Shown here piece by piece: positions 56,569 to 64,000 of a stretch of 64,000 nucleotides of DNA; within the stretch, counting starts at the first letter, position 1; each line of letters begins with the position of its first letter. The translations under genes and the position numbers were made by a program. The notes under the pieces were generated by a model. The model worked only from the letters and a program-made list of their open reading frames with translations. It was not told the origin of the DNA and searched no databases. The stretch is from Paratinospora sagittata (Eukaryota > Streptophyta > Magnoliopsida > Ranunculales > Menispermaceae), in assembly GCA_035771175.1 (NCBI GenBank), contig CM069603.1, forward strand, positions 27,558,308-27,622,307. The letters are read 5' to 3'.

Positions 56569-59132
56569 TGTCATGACCCCTCTCCGGGTGACGTCACGAC
56601 CAGACACAGTACCTTAGATAATGTCACTACATGACAAGACCTGAGGCATTAATAAGCCTCATTGCGGAAATTACCTAATAAACACAAATACACAACCTAT
56701 ATGTGGCAGATATAATTGAACCAAAATTAAATATGTCAACCATAATTCAAATCCATTCTTAACAAATACCACAAGGTTCAATATATCAAAATATCCATCT
56801 GAACTCAAACAAGAGTCCGTCATCCAAAGTAAGTCATATACATGCTCTAACCACAACCATCTATGTGATAAATACATATAGATGTGATAGTTTATATATA
56901 AGTGTTCAAAGAACAAAGCTTTCAAAATATCAAAATGAAACCTTGTTTTTGTTTCCAGACACATACATCTAAGAAGTGGAAGGCTACGCACAACGATATA
57001 ATTGTTGCCCTTCCTTTTTTGATCTGTACTTGTGAAAATAGGGAAAAAGGGGGTGAACTCAACTAGCTCGCTCAATGAGTAAATTCTCACAATATATTTT
57101 CATATATACATTTATATAAAACATGAATGCCTTTGAATAAACATTTATAAATACCAATGCACATTTCAATATATCATACATGAAATGAATTATATCATGA
57201 TCAAGTAAAATCATACATGAGTTTCATTTAAAACATGCATCCATCACCTTCTAGACCCTTTGAGACAAATCTACCTATCTTTCCCCTACTTGCACGTCAT
57301 AAGGGATTGACTAGGACATACTTGCTCACTCGCCCGAACCGTTATACTCTTCCATTCTTCATGGGAAAGTCCATACCAAGGAACACCACTATGGTCGAAC
57401 CGACATCATCCTTCCGGAAGAACAAGTGATAAACGGTAAGTATCACTTTAAGGCATTTAGTCCAAAATGCCCAAAGCATGCTTAAGGTCCAAAAATAAAA
57501 CTATTTCATGAATGTAAATACGACTCATGAAAACCCATTTTCCATGATCATAAACATTATGCACATATACCATATTTACATATCATTCAACAAATCAATT
57601 TTTATATATAAAATGTCATAAATGAAGAAAAAAAGTGAGAAATACTCGCAACCAACCACTAGCCAATTAACCAAGCCAAACGCCCTCAAATTGGCCAATC
57701 AAATTTAAGCCATATATGCCCAATTGCATAAATTTCATAATATTCCCAATATTTTCAAATTCCTAGCCTAAGTCCCAACATACCCAACTTAGGCCAATTC
57801 ATCAATCACCATCATAGTCTGTGTAGGAATACTACATAGCCCCACAATTCTCAAATGCACATAAATACATCCATAATTCATGATTGAACCCAAATTATCA
57901 ATGTTCAACCCATAGGTATCCATCATGCCCAATTTCATAATCATACAATGTTTAGGCCTAGCCCAACATAAGTCAATTGCATTCCATCCCATGCTCAATT
58001 TAGCACAATTTAACTCAATTCAGGCCCAATTAACTAATTCCCATCTCAATTAAACACATTCAAATCAATTGGACCAAAAGCCTCAAATTGGGCAAAATCC
58101 CAACATTGAGACATGGAGCAATTTTACACTAGTCCTTGAGTTCTGCCATGTATAAACACAATTTATTATCATAAATCATCAAAACCCATCAACTTATTTA
58201 ACATATGTCACATGCATTCCAATTGGAAGGCCCTAGGTCAACTTTCTAGGGTTAGGTCTCTAAAAAAGAACACCTTCAATTTCCCAACAAAAATTGGGAC
58301 AAATGACACCAAAGTGTTCAATAATGTCTTACAAAACTCTTTTAAAATACACCGTTTCCTAAGGTTTCCACTGTAACCTTAGCTCCATGCATTACCAAAA
58401 ACGTGGTGAAGTGCTTGAAAAACATGTTGGTCATAGCTAAGGGTTAGATATATTCATTCACACCATTTGCTAGCTATTTGGGGTACATGCAACAAGTATT
58501 TCGTCCTAGGTTTGCCCAAAACCGTGGCCATAGCAAAGGCTATACCATTCAAGAGTAAACAACCACATTCATGGAGGATTTCATGGAGAAGGAATAGAGA
58601 GAAACTCACCTTTGGCCGTTGATTTGGGTGGAAATCCACTTAGAACCCCCAAATCCCCCTTTTTTTCCTCTCCCCCTTCGTCTCTCTCGTGTTTCAACTC
58701 AAAATGGGGAAGAAATAAAGTTTCCCCTCCTATTATTAGTTGTGGCCCACGCACAAAATCACTTAAAAATGACCCAATTTCGTGAGGAGCGCGCTTCTCC
58801 TAGTTTTGAGACAGATTTTTCTCTCTGTCGCACAAGGAGCGCGCTTATCTCCTCTCCAAAATACTATTTCTAAACTTTTCGGCTACGCGTTTAATACACA
58901 TCGAATTTCGTGTATAATAGGTCAATTTCTATGTAAAAAAGCATTTCAGGTTCATTTTCAATATCCCCAAGTCCATTTTGGACACCCCTCATAAAGTTAT
59001 AACCGAATCAACATAAAATTACACCGTATACGAACAAAATATGAGTATAATGCACATCGAATACATACACAAGCGTCTAGAATTGGGCATTCTACGTCAC
59101 CATGACGTAATATGTGAATGTGGGTCGTTACA
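56569..59132 (-). mobile_element. solo Gypsy-type LTR (2.56 kb) inserted in Copia-2 gag
   Basis: On the minus strand it starts TGTAACGACCCACATTCACA and ends GGTCATGACA. The end region (GACGTCACCCGG) resembles the LTRs at 45519 and especially the one at 61988. Copia gag reads on across it: QYHGGRN before, then FTFGSCG and the zinc knuckle after. The flanks GAAAT and AAAAC are only a partial 5-bp match. No internal Gypsy domains are present, so it is a solo LTR. Confidence 0.8.
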
Positions 59133-61329
59133 AAAACTTTACTTTTGGCAGTTGTGGTTGAGGCCGTGGCAGATCAAGCAAGCCAAAATGTCAATTGTGT
59201 GGTAAACAAGGACACACAGTGCACAAGTGCTACTATAGATTTGATATCTCCTTCTCCGGCCATGGTTCTCAAGGTCCTAATGACAGTGCATCTTCATACA
59301 CCATTCCAACTCAACTAATACCAATGTCTACAACAACAAAAACAATGCTATGGTTGCTTACTTTACTGCTCCGGATTCAATGGAAAATGAAGCTTGGTAT
59401 CCTGATTTAGGTGCCACAAATCATCTCACAAGTGATCTGAACAACTTTTCTTTTGGTTCAGAATATCATGGCAACAACAAGGTGCACATTGACAATAGTA
59501 CAGGTCTAACTATTTCTCATGTTGGCTATACTTCATTTCCAACTTTATCTACTGTTACATCTAATCATAGAAATCTACATCTCAAGAACTTACTTTATGT
59601 TCCTCACATAACTAAAAACCTCATTAGTGTCTCTCAATTTTGTTGAGATAACAATGTTTTCTCTGGATTTCATTCTTCCTTTTGTGTTGTGAAGGATCAA
59701 TGTACCAAAGAAGTTCTTCTTCAAGGGAGGCTCCATGACGGATTGTACAAATTTGATCTTCACAACACCAAGCCAACACCTACAACCAACGGTGTTCATA
59801 CTAGTCTATTTGTACCTGCTCCTCAAGCTAATGCTCTTTGTTTATCTGCTGCTGCTTTATCTTCATCAAAGCAGTCGACTGTTTTTGACCTTTGGCACAA
59901 AATACTAGGTCATCCAGCTTCTTCCATTGTTTCTCATGTTCTTACCAAATGTAACATCTTTTTTAAACAAAACAAAACTCCTTCAATTTGCACTTCTTGC
60001 CAATTAGGTAAAAATCTCAAGTTACCTTTTACTCTTTCCACCACTGTTTATACTGCATCATTGCAACTTGTTGAGTCAAATATTTGGGGACCAGAACCCT
60101 CCACCTCTCCTCAAGGGTTTAGGTATTATATTAGCTATGTGGATGCATATTCAAGGTTTACATGGATTTATTTTTTAAAATCTAAATCTAAGGCTACAAC
60201 TACTTTTCTTCACTTCAAAGCTCAAGTTGAACTTCAACTTAATGCCAAGATCAAGATTCTACAAACCGATTGGGGAGGTGAATATATAACCTTATCTACT
60301 GACTTGAATGTTGCTGGTATAGTCCATCGTTTGTCATGTCCATACACCTCAAAACGAAATGGTTTAGTCGAAAGAAAACACATACATATTGTTGAACAAG
60401 GTTTGACATTGCTTGCTCAGTCATTTCTTCCATTGACATACTGGACTGAGGCCTTCGCCATTGTTGTATATTTGATTAATAACACTCCTACACTAGTGCT
60501 TCAACATCTCAGCCCTTTTGAGAAGCTATTTCATAAAGCTCACGATTACTTGCTACTTAAGGTATTTGGGTGTCTTTGTTTTTCCCATCTAAGACCTTAC
60601 AACTCTCACAAGCTCGATTTTAGACCTCTACCATGCACATTTTTTGGATACAATTCAAACCACAAAGGCTACAAGTGTATGGCTATCAATGGAAGAATTT
60701 ATATATCTAGACATGTTGTTTTTGATGAAAAAGTGTTCCCTTTCACAAATAAATACCACTCTACAATCCCTGTTACACCTTCCTAAAGTCCACCTATCCC
60801 TTGTCCTATTCCACTAGCCTTACCAAATTCCTCACAAGCCATACCTTCACCACCATCCTCTTCAAACTCTGGATCTCAATTAGACCTACCCAATCAACTC
60901 AATACATCTCCTCAAAACTCAACCTATTCACATGAATCAGAACCAACTCCCATCCTCAACCAAACATCTTCTAACTCACATGATATTGTCCCACCAATCC
61001 CAACTCCTACTACAAACCATCAAACTTCACACCCTATGGTCACCAAGTTGAAGAATGGAGTCTTCAAACACAACAAAATTTATCTTTATCAATCGAGTAT
61101 TGGTCCTAAAGTGCCCTCCTCTATATAGGATGCTCTGCAACAAGATAAGTGGAAATCTAATATGATGAAGGAATATGATGCCTTAATAAAAAATCATACT
61201 TTGGTTTCGGTTCCCTCCCCAATTGATAGAAGCATAGTAGAATGCAAATGAATTTTTAAACTTAAGAAAAATCATGATGGCAACACCTCTAAATACAAAG
61301 CTAGACTAGTTGCTAGGGGTTACCTTCAA
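59133..61329 (+). pseudogene. Copia-2 zinc knuckle, protease, integrase, RT start
   Basis: Zinc knuckle CQLCGKQGHTVHKC (59187) is intact. The protease site reads WYPDLGATNHLT, with Leu for the usual Ser. The integrase frame 59689-60786 has the HHCC domain (WHKILGHPASSIV...CTSCQLGK). The catalytic triad is Asn for the first Asp (VESNIWGPEP), Asp (QTDWGGEY) and Glu (VERKHIHIVEQG). After 60786 come stops, then WKSNMMKEYDALIKNHT and YKARLVARGYLQ, where RT ends at the palindrome. Confidence 0.85.
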
Positions 61330-61828
61330 TGTCATGCCTGGGTTGCACATAGTGCCCCTACCCAGGGTGATGAGTACCCTTTGCAGGGCATACTCCAGCC
61401 ATTATATACCACATAATATTGTCACATCCCAGTACACAGCACACCGCAACGTCTAGTACCCCCGGGATCATTTGTCCACACTATTCACTCATGAATAGTG
61501 CAGGGCCTCCCCCAGATTCGAACTCACAACCTCATAAGGTTTTGATTTCGCAATCTGAGTAGCCACTGAACCATTTCACTGAACCATTTCAGTGGCTACT
61601 CAGATTGCGAAATCAAAACCTTATGAGGTTGTGAGTTCGAATATGGAGGAGGCCCTGCACTATTCATGAGTGAATAGTGTGAACAAATGATCCCGGGGGT
61701 ACTAGACGTTGCGGTGTGCTGTGTACTGGGATGTGACAATATTATGTGGTATATAATGGTTGGAGTATTCCCTGCGGGGGTACTCATCACCCTGGGTAAG
61801 GGGCATTATGTGCAACCCAGGCGTGACA
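61330..61828. mobile_element. 499-bp near-perfect palindrome (foldback, SINE-like halves)
   Basis: The left half starts TGTCATGCCTGGGTTGCACA. The right half, reverse-complemented, starts TGTCACGCCTGGGTTGCACA. The two arms of about 245 bp differ at only about ten positions and meet at 61579 with almost no spacer (ACTGAACCATTTCA repeated). Reading outward from the centre, each arm has a GGTTCAGTGG-like A box and, about 40 bases on, GAGTTCGAAT (B-box-like). So each half looks like a tRNA-derived SINE-type unit, joined head to head. No coding capacity. Confidence 0.85.
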
Positions 61829-61971
61829 AAAAGGCAGGGTAGCATACTATGGATAACATTATTCATAATCTAACTACCCATATAATACCCATATAATCAA
61901 AACATAATATTCTAAAGCTTTTATCTTTCTTAAAGTTTTTATAACTTGAACGTAGGTATTCTAAACTTCAA

Positions 61972-61983
61972 GCTCTGATACCA
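61972..61983 (-). promoter_or_regulatory. primer binding site of a minus-strand Gypsy element
   Basis: The complementary strand reads TGGTATCAGAGC, a perfect tRNA-Met primer sequence, four bases from the LTR end at 61988. It shows that the LTR to the right is the 5' LTR of a minus-strand element whose interior to the left is mostly lost. Confidence 0.85.
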
Positions 61984-61987
61984 ATAT

Positions 61988-62542
61988 TGTCGCGACTTCT
62001 TCCCGGGTGACGTCACGACCGACACAGTACCCCAGAGAATGTCACAACCCGACAAAACTTGAGGCACTGATAAGCCTCTACTCAGAAGGTTACATACGAT
62101 CCAAAGACATAATCTGTATATGATCAGGATAATTGAATTAAATACCGAGATATCGCATCATCATCCAGAATATAAGGTCATCGACCCAATTCACAAGATT
62201 CGACTATCCTTACTATAAACACGAAACTTCAAAATGTTATTTTATTATTATTCCATTTATCATATACAGATCAAAATTTTATCACGAGCTATATGTTATA
62301 TACCATAGTATCTGTGATAATTATATACACTAACAAAAGTTTAAACACATATCTTCTACTATTTTCCTTATGTACAAATCAAAACTCACATCTAAAATAG
62401 GCAGGCTACACCAACTCTAAGCCTTGTCCTTTCCTTTACGATCTGATCCTGAAAAATATAAGGGAAAATGGAATGAGCTCAACTAGCTCAGTGCATACTC
62501 TTCACAAAAATCTCCACATATGCATTTATGAAAGACATGTAT
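61988..62542 (-). repeat. Gypsy-type 5' LTR end, interrupted
   Basis: The + strand starts TGTCGCGACTTCTTCCCGGG, then TGACGTCACGACCGACACAG. This is closely related to the left end of the solo LTR at 56569, in the same orientation. The LTR breaks off where another LTR starts at 62543. Confidence 0.75.
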
Positions 62543-64000
62543 TGTAACACCCCGTAATTTTAATTAAATATATATGTTGAAGTATGCGTATATCGAGGTG
62601 TATAATACACATATTTGATACGTAGGAGCTAAATATACGCGTGTATGAAAATACATACGAGATTTAAGGGGTATTAGTAAATAAATAAAATTATTAAATG
62701 AAGATAATACATATGGGTGCTTACAATTAAAAAAATGGAGTTGAATTAAATTGAGTAATTTATGGTGTTGGTTATTTAAATATGTGGATTGGAGTATGAT
62801 TATTAAATGAATTATATAAATGAGATGAGTTGAATTTAATGAAATTTGTGATCATATCCAGTGAATAAAATAGAATTAGAATCCAATGAAACTCCGGTTT
62901 GAGATCATAGAATCGTAGAGAATTGAATTCCGGACGTTTCGATGTTAAGATCATGATTTTTGGATATGATTTTATATTTTTAGTAACTAAATATATGGCT
63001 TTGGTGAGTAAAATTTACTGTCGTGACCTTCGCGAACGTGTAAAACCTCAATAAAATACCTGTTGAAGGTAGTAGAATAATAAAATGACTGATTTTACAG
63101 TGTCGATGTGCACAAAATAATTTTAGGAGTGTTCTAGATTTTTAATAAAATTGATATATGTTCCAGTAGAAAAATAAACTGAGAATTAGTGAAAATATGA
63201 ATTGGAAATCTATTTTCACTGTTCTTTCTTGTGAAAATATCTAGATTGACCACAGAAACGAGATAGTAGTTTCTTCAACTGCTTATGAGCCCTAAAAGGA
63301 GTTGGAATCTAAATTCACAGAATGTGTATAATATTTTTAAGGTTGATCTTTATTTGAAGTAAGTTGAGAAATTAAATATATAAATAGATATGAATCAATG
63401 AAATTGAATTATGGAGTGGTTGTGACAGGTTGAGTTAGTTGGATTTATGGATATAAATTGGAGCTGGACTCGAAAGCGACGATGATTGGGTTTAAGTTGG
63501 AAAGTATTGTACTGTGAGTATATTTTCTTGATTTTGGTTCTTATATGACATTATATATATATGAACTGTTTGAATGTAAATATGCCATGCATATATTGTT
63601 GCATTGTGTTTTAATTTGCATTCATAAATGATATTTTTAGCATTGGAGCATGTGAGACTTGCAAAGGAAAGCTGGTGTCATTTCGTTAGGAATTAGACCC
63701 GGATGAGTGTTATGCGTAACCTCATTGTCAGTAGGCCTGTCCTAACAAGGATTGGAGATCCTTGAAATGATTGTGAATTGGGTAACGAGAGGTTGTGGCT
63801 ACCTTGTAACGGCCATACAAGGGTTAGACCCGTTCTCTTGCCTTGAAGGAGGAGATTGTGGATTTTGTGGAAAAAAAGAATGCATTATTTTCTTGAAAAC
63901 CCATGAAATTTATGTTGTTGTCATGTATGATATATTCGTTGAATGATGCATGTGTTTAATACTTGTTTGAAATGATTTTAAATGCCATATTTTTCTAAAT
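62543..64000 (+). repeat. Gypsy-type LTR in + orientation, running off the window
   Basis: TGTAACACCCCGTAATTTTA at 62543 is a typical Gypsy LTR start inserted in the minus-strand LTR. The following 1.45 kb is AT-rich without coding domains and carries a GTTGTGGCTACCTTGTAACG block near 63793. The end is outside the window, so LTR versus other long repeat is not proven. Confidence 0.5.

Larger units (their letters stand above)
55145..61329 (+). mobile_element. second Copia element, 3'-truncated, with two insertions
   Basis: A short LTR-like start (TGTTAGAAGTTAGTTACAAC at 55145 to about 55277) is followed by TTAGTATTAGAGCTC, a mutated tRNA-Met primer site. Gag starts at 55302. A hAT-type MITE (55702-56140) and a solo Gypsy LTR (56569-59132) interrupt gag. 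Protease, integrase and the first part of RT follow until a 499-bp palindrome at 61330. The rest of RT, RNase H and the 3' LTR are missing. Confidence 0.8.

Noticed and set aside
61540..61640. Possible tRNA gene at the palindrome centre
   Set aside because: A-box-like and B-box-like motifs are present, but no cloverleaf or anticodon arm can be drawn. SINE-like origin is more likely.

Overview
The window is nuclear DNA of a flowering plant, almost certainly a eudicot. It is AT-rich, has spliced genes with GT..AG introns, one intronless plant-type pentatricopeptide-repeat (PPR) gene, and a dense nest of plant transposable elements (Copia, Gypsy, L1-type and RTE-type LINEs, SINEs, hAT-type and Harbinger-type MITEs, a Helitron-like end). 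The species cannot be read from the sequence. There are no operons, CRISPR arrays or rRNA/tRNA genes.

Host genes all lie in the first third, on the + strand. (1) The last two coding exons of a MIC60/mitofilin gene (864-965 and 1068-1301) enter from the left edge. (2) An intact intronless PPR gene of the PLS class with E/E+ motifs (6287-8848) resembles Arabidopsis At4g39530. (3) Middle exons of a MIC60-like gene (about 12172-21829) are spread over large TE-filled introns and stop where a LINE begins. C-terminal exons lie upstream and N-terminal/middle exons downstream, so the window holds non-overlapping parts of the protein in the wrong order. This means two tandem copies, a rearranged gene, or an assembly join.

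From 2.1 to 6 kb is a MITE cluster: a Harbinger-type shell (TSD TTA) carries a 927-bp foldback element and a 629-bp hAT-type MITE, followed by a second foldback. From 12 to 32 kb, LINE, Helitron-like and Copia insertions fill the MIC60 introns. The clearest is a 5,493-bp Copia element (25107-30599) with 298-bp LTRs and TSD AGAAC, inserted in a minus-strand L1-type LINE. From 32 to 45 kb no gene is recognisable. This stretch holds SINEs, a 23-base poly-C run, a palindromic MITE complex (37938-41065) and degenerate Sirevirus-like LTRs. From 45.5 to 64 kb come a decayed Tekay/Del-like Gypsy element with a mosaic 3' LTR, a decayed second Copia element broken by a hAT-type MITE and a solo Gypsy LTR, a 499-bp near-perfect palindrome with tRNA-like promoter boxes, and two further Gypsy-type LTRs running to the right edge.

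Every transposon coding region seen is broken by stops, frameshifts, deletions or insertions. Only the PPR gene looks complete. The most unusual structures are the displaced MIC60 exons, a three-copy family of long palindromic elements sharing a GGTTCGG-type core, the 499-bp palindrome, and the mosaic Gypsy LTR. Homology statements come from motif recognition by eye, not from searches.
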